A DNA stretch of 64,000 bases from Tetramitus jugosus. Lineage: Eukaryota > Heterolobosea > Eutetramitea > Acrasida > Vahlkampfiidae. The DNA lies in assembly GCA_937625935.1 (NCBI GenBank), contig OW569376.1:310001-374000 (forward strand), written 5' to 3'. Each line of letters opens with the position of its first letter. Position 1 is the stretch's first letter. The notes beneath the pieces were generated by a model. That model saw only the letters and a program-made list of their open reading frames with translations, was not told where the DNA came from and made no database searches. The position numbers and the translations under genes are program-made. Positions 23,060 through 32,802 of the stretch are shown one piece after another.

Positions 23060-24477
23060 ATGAAAAATTTCTTGACAAAACATTCCTATCTGAGTGCGAA
23101 AGCAAAGGACTCTCTGCTCCATTATCACTACTGTGGAACCGATGGTTCTTTTTTCTCAATGATCCTCAATCCATTCTGGGAGAGATGTGCCTCCATGTTA
23201 CCCTCCAAGATTGCACCCAATCTTGTAACCTTTTTGGGATTCATTGGTGTTCTTGTTGCGTTTGCAACAATGTTCTTTTATAATCCGGATTTGGATGGTG
23301 GAAGCGTAACACCTCAATGGGCCTTTTATTTGAGTGCGTTCCTATTGTTTTATTATCAGACAATGGATGCGATCGATGGTTGGTATTATTCATGTTTTTA
23401 ATCATGATGACGGTGGCGATCATTGTGATGTAGTTATTGTTGTGATTGTTGATTTGTCGCTCAGCTGTGTGCGATTCGTCTTTTTTGTCCTCGATTTCTC
23501 ACACTAGTGATCTTGCTTATTCGTGTGTGGATTTTTTTTGATGAAATTTGGTGCATGTGAAACAAATCGTGTATGAACAAAATTATGAATGAACAAATGA
23601 ACAATATATAGGCAAGCATGCTAGAAATACAAAGTCTAGCTCTGCGTTGGGCGAATTGTTTGATCATGGATTGGATGCTGTTACGACAATGTTTCAAACG
23701 ATAATCATTATGGCTTCTCTGCAGTTGGGGCCTGGTTATTGGTCCTGTCTAACCATGTTTCTCATGTATATTACCTCTTATTTGGTTATTTGGGAGGATT
23801 ATGTGACTGATGAGTTGCGATTTGGTGCTTTGAATTCACCTACCGAAGCAATTCTTTTGGCTGTGAGCATTTTGGTGGCTACAGGTATGATTGGTTCTCA
23901 ATTTTGGTTAACCAATATCTTTGGTACCTCCTTGAACAAGTGGGTGATCAGTGCATCGACTCTGTTGGCTGCTAGTGTCGTGTATGACACAATTAAGAAC
24001 GTGTTGACAAAGGCTAGAGGCGGAAGCAATAATCGTGCAAATTCTATTGGTGGTATCGCTGGAGCTCTTCGTGGTTTGTGGCCCATTTTCGGTGTCGTTG
24101 CCCTCTATGTCATTTATTCAATCGCCGCTCCAGAGTTGGTACATAACCATATTGTTTCCTTTGTGTGCTCCTATGGATTGTTGGGAAGTTACATGCAAAC
24201 GAGAATGATTTTGGCTCGAGTTTGCCATGAGACCATTCCTATTGTACAAACCATTTTGGTGCCATTACCGTTTGTTGTTTTCAATGCAGTATTTATTAAG
24301 TATAATGTTGTGTTTGTTCACTCATTGTATTTGATTTATATTCTTGCATGTTACAGCCATTTGGTTTATAATGTGATTACTGAAATTACTTTGGTTTTGG
24401 GCATTGAGTGCTTCTCACAAAAGAAGCATCCACGAGTGGAGAATGGCTTTGCTGAAGTGAAGACAAAATCTCAATAA
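23060..24477 (+). CDS. Ethanolamine/choline phosphotransferase, CDP-alcohol type (two exons)
   Basis: Exon 1 is 23060-23378 and exon 2 is 23612-24477, giving 394 residues. The 233-nt intron (donor GTTGGT, acceptor ATATAG) splits the signature: exon 1 ends MDAIDG and exon 2 continues KHARNTKSSSALGELFDHG. Together they give the full CDP-alcohol phosphatidyltransferase pattern DG-x2-AR-x8-G-x3-D-x3-D. About eight to ten membrane helices follow, as in EPT1/CEPT1 of the ER and Golgi. It transfers phosphoethanolamine or phosphocholine from the CDP form to diacylglycerol, the last Kennedy pathway step. Substrate choice cannot be read. The start is ATG at 23060 (MKNFLTKHSYLS). AATAAA overlaps the stop. 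Confidence 0.93.
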
Positions 24478-24504
24478 AAGACATAAAAGTTGGGTGAAAC
24501 ATTA

Positions 24505-26838
24505 TTAATTCAATTGTATTTTTTCAATATCAAGCTTGTAAGAGCTCGATTGTAACCGCACAACCATTGGCACCGAATAAATGGACCATTGGGACCTATT
24601 TTGTCTTCTTTGAATTTGGAAAGCCTGTTTAGGTATGGCAAAGAGCTTGAGAGTGATGACTCGCGATAGTTCGTTCTCTTGCTTCTCAGGACCTTCCACA
24701 ATATTTAATTTCAGATATGTTGCATCGCATCCAGACAGCTTGTGCAAGTATTTTTGCGATATGTCAACAGAGAATCCATTGTTAGGGTGGGTAATCATGT
24801 GTGTGTCCTTCTTTGTGTGGTTGGAGAGAGGAACAGTCAGCAACTGTTTATCCTCCAAGTCGAGAAGCATGCAGAACCAGTAGCTATCAGAGTCAGCTGC
24901 CTGTGCGACCTTGAGGTACACTTGTTCTTGAGTATTGAGCTCCACCACACCAGTTGTCGTGCAAGATGAATCAATTGGCTTGAATTTATCATTTACCTTC
25001 ATCAAAGGCTGGACGTGAATATCACAATGTTCATTGGATTCTGTTCTCATCCGTTTCAGCTTGTACATTTCAGATCTCTCTTCTTGTGTATCTAGGCCGA
25101 ACTCACTCATTGTTAACATGAACTGGTGAAGTTGTTCAATTTGCAATGGTGGAATGAATTGTCCTGGTTTGTCCTCACAGTTGCTCATAATCTTTGTGAG
25201 TTGCTTTGTCACCGCTTCCTGGAACAACTGTTGAGCCTCCATAGCCTTCTTGATTTCATTAGCCTGCTTCTCAAACATGGTTGCTATCGTTGCACTGATT
25301 GGAGGGTCTACTACATCAGTGTGGTCTGGAGAGTGTGTCGAAGGAGACATTCTTGGAGATTCTGCACCAACATCATGGCCAATCTCATGGCTTTGATCTT
25401 GGTCAGTAATGGTTGGACTGGTGTTGGACTGGTGTCTTGAATGGTTCATTTCTCTGCTCTTTTGCTTTCTTATCTTGACTGCCTCAGGTAGTTTTGAGTA
25501 CATGAAGAACTGACTGCTGATAAATGTCAGCTGACTCGTTTCCATACTCACTGTCGAGTTTCCACATTTGCTGTACAGACCAATGGCATCTGGTTGCAAA
25601 TGAAGCACAGTGACAAAACGAAGAGGAGAGTGAGTGATACCAGATTTGACAGGGAAGCCCTTTTGACATCTATAAACAAACTTCCAGCTTTGATCATAGA
25701 AGCAAAAGTCATTGCTTGCTGTTTCATCTGGTGAAGGGCCTGAGAGTGTCGAGTCTCTTTCCTCGTCTTCTAGCTCTTCAATCTTTCTCTTTCTTTGTTT
25801 TTTGCTACTCGTGTGATTCGTCGTCGTAGCATGGTTTGCACTGGAGGTACCTGAGGCCTTGCTGTCATCTGGAACAGAAAACACAATTGTTCTCTTGTTG
25901 TTGGTCTCCTTTTCACAGTACACTGTGCATTTGATCAAATGAGAGCGATGAATATTGGTTTCGACTAAGATGTGAATCTTCTTCTGACCTTCATCTAACC
26001 AACACTCTCCCATTTGATCAAAACGACCATTTACAATCTTTACATTGCAGAATGGTTCAATAGCTTCATCTTCCTTGGAAGGTACAGCACTGTGAGAATG
26101 GGAGTGGCTCGTAGAGGTTGTTGCTGTCATGGGTATTTGAGGAGATCTTCTTGTTTGTGGGCTGGCAGTTCTTGCTGGGACAATGATATCATCCTTTTGT
26201 GCAACTTCATGTTGTAGCTCTGAGTGGTTGTGAGCTTCTTGTGAAGTGTATGATGGTTGGTGATGGTGGAAGTTTGTGCGCTGGTGGTGTCGGTTAAATA
26301 AGTGGTCAACCGAGGAATACAAGCGCGGAGAATTTTCCCTTGGTGTATTTGTTTGTTGAAGTCCAATTTCCCGCATCGAAGGAAGCACACATGCGGAGGG
26401 AGAGGAGTTTCCACCTTGACTAACCGTAGAAGTGGTTGGAGAGGAAGGACCATAGAGCCGTTGTGAATTATTGGATGGAGAGCTCGACACCAAGTGAGGT
26501 GTCGACGATGTCGTCATTGACGATGGAATGAACACATTGGAGGCTGAAGGTGCTGCTGCTGGAGAATGAGAAGATGAACTGCTGCTACTCGATGATGATT
26601 GGAAAGAAGAGTTGTGTGATGTTGGTGTTTGGTGATGATGTGAGTGAATGACGTGGTGATAAGGAGTTGTTGTCGTACTCGTGTGAGAGTAATGAGGGGC
26701 AGGTGAGCCGTTGCCACCGTCTCTATACAACGTCGTCGAATTTGGTCCGTATTGGTAATGATAGGATTGCATATGGTGAGGATGATGAATCTGTTGTTCG
26801 TGTTGCTGCTGTTGCTGCTGTTGTTGTTGACTGTACAT
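24505..26838 (-). CDS. Q/H/S-rich protein with beta-rich core and coiled coil, unrecognised
   Basis: A 777-residue single-exon protein that I do not recognise. The first ~265 residues are Gln, His and Ser tracts. A folded block (~270-470) starts PFCNVKIVNGRFDQMGECWL, contains a short basic segment (KKQRKRKIEEL), and ends FISSQFFMYSKLPEAVKIRK with further basic residues. A helical stretch (MFEKQANEIKKAMEAQQLF) comes next. The C-terminal ~160 residues are beta-rich (VYLKVAQAADSDSYWFCMLL). The build resembles a transcription-factor-like protein: low-complexity arm, beta domain, basic tail, coiled coil. That is inference. It ends 27 bp from the convergent phosphotransferase stop. Confidence 0.7.
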   Translation of the reverse strand: MYSQQQQQQQQQHEQQIHHPHHMQSYHYQYGPNSTTLYRDGGNGSPAPHYSHTSTTTTPYHHVIHSHHHQTPTSHNSSFQSSSSSSSSSSHSPAAAPSASNVFIPSSMTTSSTPHLVSSSPSNNSQRLYGPSSPTTSTVSQGGNSSPSACVLPSMREIGLQQTNTPRENSPRLYSSVDHLFNRHHQRTNFHHHQPSYTSQEAHNHSELQHEVAQKDDIIVPARTASPQTRRSPQIPMTATTSTSHSHSHSAVPSKEDEAIEPFCNVKIVNGRFDQMGECWLDEGQKKIHILVETNIHRSHLIKCTVYCEKETNNKRTIVFSVPDDSKASGTSSANHATTTNHTSSKKQRKRKIEELEDEERDSTLSGPSPDETASNDFCFYDQSWKFVYRCQKGFPVKSGITHSPLRFVTVLHLQPDAIGLYSKCGNSTVSMETSQLTFISSQFFMYSKLPEAVKIRKQKSREMNHSRHQSNTSPTITDQDQSHEIGHDVGAESPRMSPSTHSPDHTDVVDPPISATIATMFEKQANEIKKAMEAQQLFQEAVTKQLTKIMSNCEDKPGQFIPPLQIEQLHQFMLTMSEFGLDTQEERSEMYKLKRMRTESNEHCDIHVQPLMKVNDKFKPIDSSCTTTGVVELNTQEQVYLKVAQAADSDSYWFCMLLDLEDKQLLTVPLSNHTKKDTHMITHPNNGFSVDISQKYLHKLSGCDATYLKLNIVEGPEKQENELSRVITLKLFAIPKQAFQIQRRQNRSQWSIYSVPMVVRLQSSSYKLDIEKIQLN

Positions 26839-27555
26839 GTCTTTTTAGGGTTGTGTGGTTGGATAATGTTGTTGTTTGCTGGATGTGGAATACGAGTGAG
26901 GGGTAATTACGGATTAACTTAAAGCTCAGAAAAAGGAAGAAGTTTTCAGTGGTGTTTAGGTTGTACTTTGTGAGTCATTCGTTTGTTTTTGGAGGACATA
27001 GTGGGTGGATCTGTGCGTGATAAGCTTACAAAACGCCAATGGGACGGACACGGACTTCAGGTGTTTCGGCCAATTCTTTTTCTCTCCACCGGATCCGAAG
27101 AGATTTGTACCCACAAAATCACGTGTGTCTGATATTTTCGGCCCTTCATCTTCCTTGCATTTTCCTCGGTCTTATGAGATTTCAGGTAGAAGGTTCATGG
27201 AGAATTGGGAATTCGGAACAAAGTTAAGCTACGAAATATTCGCCATGTCCGATAATACCACGCAATCCGCAGCGAATAATCGAGATAACATGAAGTGCCA
27301 TGCAAACGTACCCAAAAGTATCGTAGGTTACGCAGTTTTTCGGCCTTTATCTCATGTCAACTACTATTTCGCCACTAGAAAAGAATATCCTATTGTGCAT
27401 TGGTTTTATTTTTTGGGTGCGCTGAAGTTGTAGTTGTAGATCCGATTAGAAGTTACCAAAGGGAGATCCAGAGTGAGTTCCTCCGCTTCTACAATGAACT
27501 GAGTGATAACATTTACAAGCACAAAAACAAGAGAAATATTTAATTATGAATCAGG
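26839..27555. promoter_or_regulatory. Divergent intergenic region
   Basis: This 717-bp gap lies between divergent genes. A plus-strand open frame at 27005-27433 begins with GTG, has no family resemblance and no low-complexity or domain signal, so I do not call it. No RNA gene is recognised. It probably carries two promoters and leaders. Confidence 0.35.
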
Positions 27556-29016
27556 ATGAAAAATGGAAGCAACCACAATGGTAGAAAACAAACACCATCG
27601 TTTTCTTTGGCTGAACACTTGAAAAATACACCTATTCCTGCTTCACCACAACAGGACATGAATAGTTGTGATGAAATTACTTCCAGAGACATCTTGTTGT
27701 TAAAGTCCTGTGTTTCGGTGGATGACAGTTTGTCTCTGGATTTCGAGATTCCAATAGAATCTCCTGTGAGTCACCACATGAGAGAAAAAGAAAATAAGAG
27801 GAAAACTCAGCAACCACGGATCCCTTCGAGGGAGATAACAAGAGCTGATTTATTCGCAAGGGACTATGACAATGCAATGAAAAAGATCCACCATCCATTA
27901 TTATTGGCCATTATTGATGCAATGGCGTTCGCTGGATTGCTGCTAAAGCTGGTATGGCCTGCGGTCTATCCATTTATTGCTGGACCCAACCGAGCAGGAG
28001 TTTCAAAGGTAGCCCAGTATCTTCCCTATTTAGCTCTTGTTTCTATATGCTTCGTCTCTTTTTTGTTCTGGCCCCTATCTTATATTGGTGGGCTGCGCAG
28101 ATACAGTGGAATGGCTCCATCTTTTGTGTTTCATATCGGTTACACTGTGGCAAACATTATACTACTCGTTGTTCATGACCACAATTTTTGGTGGTTATTG
28201 CTGATGGATTTACCGCTGTTCGCTCATTCTTTGATAATCTTTAGTTGGCAGAACTATCAGATGCATATCGAAGGATCAGAACACAGGAGGCTTGTTATGA
28301 ACGCATACTTCACTCGTCCTGTTCAACATTTACAAGCTTTTCTGTTTATAACTTTGGAATATGTTGATACCTACCAAGGTTACTACTCCTACTGGGCACA
28401 TAAGAATGCTGTAGGGCCGATACGATCTTCGTACATCGCATTCGCAGCCATTAACAGTTTTTTAATACCGGTTGTTTTCATCATTTCATCCAGTATAGGT
28501 TCAACCACTCCCAAGGATTGGTTTTTGAAGAACGCATGTTGTGGGTGTATCTATGATATGAGACGTAATTTCGCTTTGAATCTCATTGACTTTTTCACTG
28601 ATGTCCCATTCATCATCATCAAGTCTATTGACTTTAAAATCAGTATTGTTTCAGGAGGATGGTTTAAAATTACTCTGTATGTATTTAATATCCTGATGTG
28701 TCTCAAATCTCTGATCATGGGAGTTTTTGGATTGTTCCTGGTTTTCGTTCTGGGATGTGACAATGATTGTTATGATTGTACTCGAGTCTGCAATAAATTC
28801 CCTGTTGGGGATTACCGTTTAGAGGATATTAAACGAGTGTTTAGAGAGACTCCATGGAGATTTTTCATCATATGTCCCCTTCTTCCTTGTTTTGCTTACC
28901 GGGATTCATTCTGTGGTTGTTTGCCAGATTGGATTGGACAACAAAGAAGAGCCGAGCAGGAAATCAGTATTCAAGAAGTGGAACTTGATTGTTCACAAAC
29001 TTCCTCTATCCAATAA
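27556..29016 (+). CDS. Polytopic membrane protein of unknown family
   Basis: A 486-residue protein with about eight membrane segments after a ~115-residue soluble N-terminus. Examples are LLLAIIDAMAFAGLLLKLVW, YLPYLALVSICFVSFLFW, FLIPVVFIISSSIG and IMGVFGLFLVFVLGC. Two cysteine clusters flank the last helices: NACCGCIYDMRR, and GCDNDCYDCTRVCNKFP after the final long helix. The C-terminus has another (DSFCGCLPDWIG). I do not recognise the family and claim no function. The arrestin-MORN gene follows 65 bp downstream on the same strand. AATAAA overlaps the stop codon. Confidence 0.75.
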   Translation: MKNGSNHNGRKQTPSFSLAEHLKNTPIPASPQQDMNSCDEITSRDILLLKSCVSVDDSLSLDFEIPIESPVSHHMREKENKRKTQQPRIPSREITRADLFARDYDNAMKKIHHPLLLAIIDAMAFAGLLLKLVWPAVYPFIAGPNRAGVSKVAQYLPYLALVSICFVSFLFWPLSYIGGLRRYSGMAPSFVFHIGYTVANIILLVVHDHNFWWLLLMDLPLFAHSLIIFSWQNYQMHIEGSEHRRLVMNAYFTRPVQHLQAFLFITLEYVDTYQGYYSYWAHKNAVGPIRSSYIAFAAINSFLIPVVFIISSSIGSTTPKDWFLKNACCGCIYDMRRNFALNLIDFFTDVPFIIIKSIDFKISIVSGGWFKITLYVFNILMCLKSLIMGVFGLFLVFVLGCDNDCYDCTRVCNKFPVGDYRLEDIKRVFRETPWRFFIICPLLPCFAYRDSFCGCLPDWIGQQRRAEQEISIQEVELDCSQTSSIQ

Positions 29017-29081
29017 AAGTTTTGATAGGTCATGTCAACTGACACTAGTTGTAATCCGTTACCCACAACTCAAAAAAGAAA

Positions 29082-31583
29082 ATGAACCGAGACAACGAAA
29101 TATCTATCCTTTTACCAGATGCACGTCAATGTTACCAATCAGGAGAGGAACTCTGTGGCTCCATCCAATTACGATTGTACTCTCAAGTGAATGTTGAAGA
29201 GCTAGTGGTTGTATTTTATGGTGTTGAAAAGACAAACCTTCCAGAGAGACCACAAGAGAATAACAACTTTATCACAAAAGCTATTTCTCTTGAGCTTCAA
29301 AACAAAGAAAAAAGTCAAGATACTAACTTGTTAAATATAGGCTTGCATAATGTTCCTTTTTCAATGAGACTACCAGAGAGATTATCCCCAACATTCATCC
29401 ATGAGAAAAGTTTCGGTTTCATCAAGTATTTCTTGCAAGTGGTTTTCACTACAGCAAAGAATTCGCATGACAATCAAAGTGTAACCAAAACACTGGAGTG
29501 TGCCAAGACAGAGATCCCTGTTTCAGTCAGGGGTTCTTCGCTTCATTTCTCAGATCCTGATTGTTGTTTGAACCAATCTATCGGTGATATCAGTTTCATG
29601 ACAGACAAAAGCTATCGAATCGAGTGCATAGCTTCCCTGGACAAGAAAATTTATACACCAGGTTCTGCTCCTAAATTAACTATCAACATACTGAATGCTA
29701 GTGAGAGTAGAGTATCGTCTGTTACCACAAAGTTAGTCCAGAATATTCAATTTGGTAGCAATGAGAATGAAATTGTTCTTCTGGACGAGTATGTTGAATT
29801 GGGCTATACACGAGCAGGAATGGTTCTACCAAACTCGAGGTTAATCGACAAGAGAGTATTAACAGTTCCTCTAGATGCAGTCGAAACCATCAACCAACAA
29901 CAATATCCCAAACTGAGGTTGATATCGATTCAGTACTATGTCGATGTTCTTGTGGATAGCCAAACAAACAGTCCACTCCACCTGAAGGTGCCGCTCATTA
30001 TTTCCAATTCTTTAGATGGTGATGATACACATAGTATTTCTGATGCTCTCAACGAACAGTGCAGTCAATACGTTGCGGAAATCAACACTTTTCCAACTCC
30101 CAAAGGACAAGACGAACTTCAATCCTCCTACAGAGGTTATGGTGTTAAAACTAACACAAATCTGGTTAGTATCTCTTCTCTATTGCGAAGTGAGATATCT
30201 AGGTCGGATACACCCACCCCTTTAAGATATCAGAATGAGAGACCTTACTTGATGGACTCTCCAGTTAGCAGTCACTTTACTTTAGACGGCATTCACGCTC
30301 CTTCATCCATTCCACGCTCTCCAAGGGACAAGAACACTCGACATCTGAAGTACCACCCACTCTCCAACACCTCTGACAAAGGAGATAGGGTCACATCTCA
30401 TCAACAAGAGACTCAGAAGATGGATCTGAATAGAAGATTCAACCAGAATGAAGTTAGTATCCAAACTGATATCCTCGTGGAGAGTAATGGAGGAATTCAA
30501 CCAAAAACTCCTCATTCAGAAGAAGAATTAAAAATCTTAATATACTTGGATAGTCCAATGCACAAAGAAGGTGTTTCAAAAGAAGAAACTAGAGTTGAAG
30601 AGCCTGAGTACTCTTTCCTCACCAATGAAAAACTGGAACAAGATGAACTAGAATCTAACAAAAACAACGATTTAATCACAGTTTCTAGAGATGAGGATAC
30701 TATCAGGTACAACAATCGAGAGAACGGAATTAAAACTCTCAGTAGTGATCTATCAAGAAACAGATCTTCCGGAAGCCCTGTAATCGAAACAGTGGAGATT
30801 GGATTCGAAAACGGAGGACGGTATGTTGGACAACAAGAAGATGGAGTAATGAATGGTTTAGGAGATTACTTCTATCCTAATGGTAGCGTGTATCGAGGTC
30901 ACTGGTCCAGTGGATTGAGACATGGAGCGGGGAGACTCGAGTATTCTGACCAGAGCGTTTATCATGGAGAATGGTTCAATGATCTTAGACATGGTTTTGG
31001 TGTCTACACAACTGAACACTATCAATATGAAGGACATTGGTCTTTCAATCAGAAACATGGAGAGGGGATTATTTCCTATAGCAACGGAGAGAGATATGAT
31101 GGAGAGTGGCTATCTAACTATCCTTCTGGAATCGGGGAATATGTTTTTAGAGATGGATCAAAGTATTCTGGACAATTTTCTAAAGGTTTAAGACATGGGC
31201 ATGGTTCATTGTTTTATAGCGATGGATGCACTATCTACGATGGCGAGTGGGTGTTCGACAAGAAAAATGGGTATGCGAGAATCACCTTCATTAATGGTGT
31301 CTACGATGGAGAGGTAAAGAACGATGTGAAAGAAGGAATGGGAACCTATCGTTACAACAATGGAGATTCTTATGAAGGATATTGGTTCCAAAACAAGAAA
31401 CATGGTAAAGGTGTGTACAAGTTCAACGAAGGAGGATTGTACAATGGTTCCTGGGTCTGTGGTGTAAAGCAAGGGGAGGGGGTTTTAGAGATGCCTGATG
31501 GGACCTTGTACGCAGAAAACTGGAATAATGGGGCTCTCACCAGCAAAGTTCGATTGGACAACAATCGAAACCCACAGTCCTAA
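29082..31583 (+). CDS. Arrestin-fold protein with C-terminal MORN repeats
   Basis: An 833-residue protein. Residues ~1-155 read as an arrestin N-domain (SGEELCGSIQLRLYSQVNVE, then VVVFYGVEK), and ~170-320 as an arrestin C-domain (DKKIYTPGSAPKLTINILNA, then LRLISIQYYVDVLVDS). A charged, disordered linker runs to ~570. The last ~250 residues hold ten to eleven MORN repeats (examples: YRGHWSSGLRHGAGRLEYSD, YDGEWLSNYPSGIGEYVFRD, YEGYWFQNKKHGKGVYKFNE). Alpha-arrestins bind cargo and membrane receptors. MORN repeats bind lipids or act as protein scaffolds and are common in flagellar and cortical proteins. The fusion suggests an adaptor at membrane or cytoskeleton; that role is inference. Confidence 0.86.
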   Translation: MNRDNEISILLPDARQCYQSGEELCGSIQLRLYSQVNVEELVVVFYGVEKTNLPERPQENNNFITKAISLELQNKEKSQDTNLLNIGLHNVPFSMRLPERLSPTFIHEKSFGFIKYFLQVVFTTAKNSHDNQSVTKTLECAKTEIPVSVRGSSLHFSDPDCCLNQSIGDISFMTDKSYRIECIASLDKKIYTPGSAPKLTINILNASESRVSSVTTKLVQNIQFGSNENEIVLLDEYVELGYTRAGMVLPNSRLIDKRVLTVPLDAVETINQQQYPKLRLISIQYYVDVLVDSQTNSPLHLKVPLIISNSLDGDDTHSISDALNEQCSQYVAEINTFPTPKGQDELQSSYRGYGVKTNTNLVSISSLLRSEISRSDTPTPLRYQNERPYLMDSPVSSHFTLDGIHAPSSIPRSPRDKNTRHLKYHPLSNTSDKGDRVTSHQQETQKMDLNRRFNQNEVSIQTDILVESNGGIQPKTPHSEEELKILIYLDSPMHKEGVSKEETRVEEPEYSFLTNEKLEQDELESNKNNDLITVSRDEDTIRYNNRENGIKTLSSDLSRNRSSGSPVIETVEIGFENGGRYVGQQEDGVMNGLGDYFYPNGSVYRGHWSSGLRHGAGRLEYSDQSVYHGEWFNDLRHGFGVYTTEHYQYEGHWSFNQKHGEGIISYSNGERYDGEWLSNYPSGIGEYVFRDGSKYSGQFSKGLRHGHGSLFYSDGCTIYDGEWVFDKKNGYARITFINGVYDGEVKNDVKEGMGTYRYNNGDSYEGYWFQNKKHGKGVYKFNEGGLYNGSWVCGVKQGEGVLEMPDGTLYAENWNNGALTSKVRLDNNRNPQS

Positions 31584-31651
31584 TTTCGCGAAATAAAATC
31601 TACCGCTCAACGGTTGGGGGAGGATTCCATCTCAGCACCAACAACAAAATA
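31584..31651. promoter_or_regulatory. Short spacer with TTTCGCGAAA palindrome
   Basis: The 68-bp gap between two plus-strand genes contains the perfect 12-bp palindrome ATTTCGCGAAAT at 31583-31594, overlapping an AATAAA at 31592-31597. The core TTTCGCG resembles E2F-type sites, about 60 bp before the next ATG. Confidence 0.35.
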
Positions 31652-32752
31652 ATGTCCACAATTCCATCCAAGTATGTTCCACATAAACTGAGAGCTCATA
31701 ACTCTAAGAATATTGAACATCCAAGAGATGCATGTATACCTATAAAATGCTCTTCAGGGGTTTTACAATCATCCATTTGCTTAACCGAGAAACGACATGA
31801 GAATAGACCTTATGTTTTGATGCATTCTATAAAAGAGTTAGACTACGATGTTACTGGTAGAAAGCTGTTGGAAGACGAATTAGCATTGAACCAAAAAAAT
31901 ATAGATAAGGAGGGTGTGCAGAGACTCATCAAGGACATGAGATCAAAACATTATGACTTGGGTACCGATGAATCCACGGGCGCCTCGGTTTATGGCAAGG
32001 ATTTTGTATCCAATGATTCTTCTCACTTACATGAGAATAAAGCTAATCTCGTTCGATTTGGATCAGACATGGGAATGACGAAGGTACTAAAGTTGGGAAC
32101 GAACACTGGTTACTTTGTGTCTGAAATGGACAGAAACAACTGGAATGATCAAACACTGCATAACACCAAGTACAAGAATGATTATCGCAGCCCTGGAGAT
32201 CAATTAGTTCAAAACAAAGCAGTCGGACGAGATATCCTTCTAGATTCTCATCATAAAACTAGACAACAATTGAGACAAGAGAGATTACATTCTCCCGAGC
32301 TCTCTGATCCAAACCTCGCAATGCAACAGGCTCAGATGAAGATTCAACAAGAATGCAAGGATATAAAGAAGGATATGGTGAGAAGTCACTTCTTTTTGGG
32401 AGACGACCCAGATACATTGACGACAACTCACAATCGAGAATTCATCCAACGAGAACCCGAAAAGAATGACTCACACTTCGGAGCAAAAGAAATGGGAACT
32501 AGCACGATTGTTCTGGGCCATCAGAGTGTAACTGAGAGAATGGATGACTATAACACTGTTTATTCAAGTGAACTATGTCAACCTGCACAAAACAGAGATC
32601 CACAAACCCAAGCGAATCGACCCAATGCAAGAGACGACATTAAGAAAAGAATGAACAAAACAAGTGTAACTTTGGGTAGTGACGAACCGCATGGTCGTTA
32701 CACATCTCAATACAAGGGAGAATTCAGACCCATATCCTACATAAAACCATAG
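31652..32752 (+). CDS. LGxD-repeat protein, possible axonemal microtubule-associated protein
   Basis: A 366-residue hydrophilic protein without membrane segments. It carries five spaced repeats around LG-[TSDH]-x followed by Tyr/Thr and a terminal F/E: HYDLGTDESTGASVYGKDF, KLGTNTGYFVSEM, HFFLGDDPDTLTTTHNREF, IVLGHQSVTERMDDYNTVY and VTLGSDEPHGRYTSQYKGEF. Sparse Tyr/Phe repeats of this type occur in flagellar microtubule-associated and inner proteins (SAXO4/PPP1R32-like). A role in the flagellate axoneme is therefore plausible but unproven. The match is by pattern only. Confidence 0.6.
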   Translation: MSTIPSKYVPHKLRAHNSKNIEHPRDACIPIKCSSGVLQSSICLTEKRHENRPYVLMHSIKELDYDVTGRKLLEDELALNQKNIDKEGVQRLIKDMRSKHYDLGTDESTGASVYGKDFVSNDSSHLHENKANLVRFGSDMGMTKVLKLGTNTGYFVSEMDRNNWNDQTLHNTKYKNDYRSPGDQLVQNKAVGRDILLDSHHKTRQQLRQERLHSPELSDPNLAMQQAQMKIQQECKDIKKDMVRSHFFLGDDPDTLTTTHNREFIQREPEKNDSHFGAKEMGTSTIVLGHQSVTERMDDYNTVYSSELCQPAQNRDPQTQANRPNARDDIKKRMNKTSVTLGSDEPHGRYTSQYKGEFRPISYIKP

Positions 32753-32802
32753 GCGCCTTCCCGCCAAAAATTTGGCGCCATTCCACTCACAAGCACAAAA
32801 AA
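32753..32802 (+). promoter_or_regulatory. Paired E2F-like sites upstream of NCAPG2
   Basis: In the 50 bp between the previous stop and the NCAPG2 ATG lie TTCCCGCCAAA (32758-32768) and TTTGGCGCCA (32771-32780). They form a 7-bp inverted repeat CGCCAAA-AA-TTTGGCG. Both match the TTT[G/C][G/C]CGC E2F/DP core in opposite orientation, fitting cell-cycle control of a condensin gene. Confidence 0.5.

Noticed and set aside
23379..23611. Minus-strand frames inside the phosphotransferase intron
   Set aside because: No start context, domain or codon signal; the interval is removed as an intron.
27005..27433. 142-residue plus-strand open frame in the 26.8-27.5 kb gap
   Set aside because: It begins with GTG, shows no domain and lies in the expected promoter region of a divergent pair.
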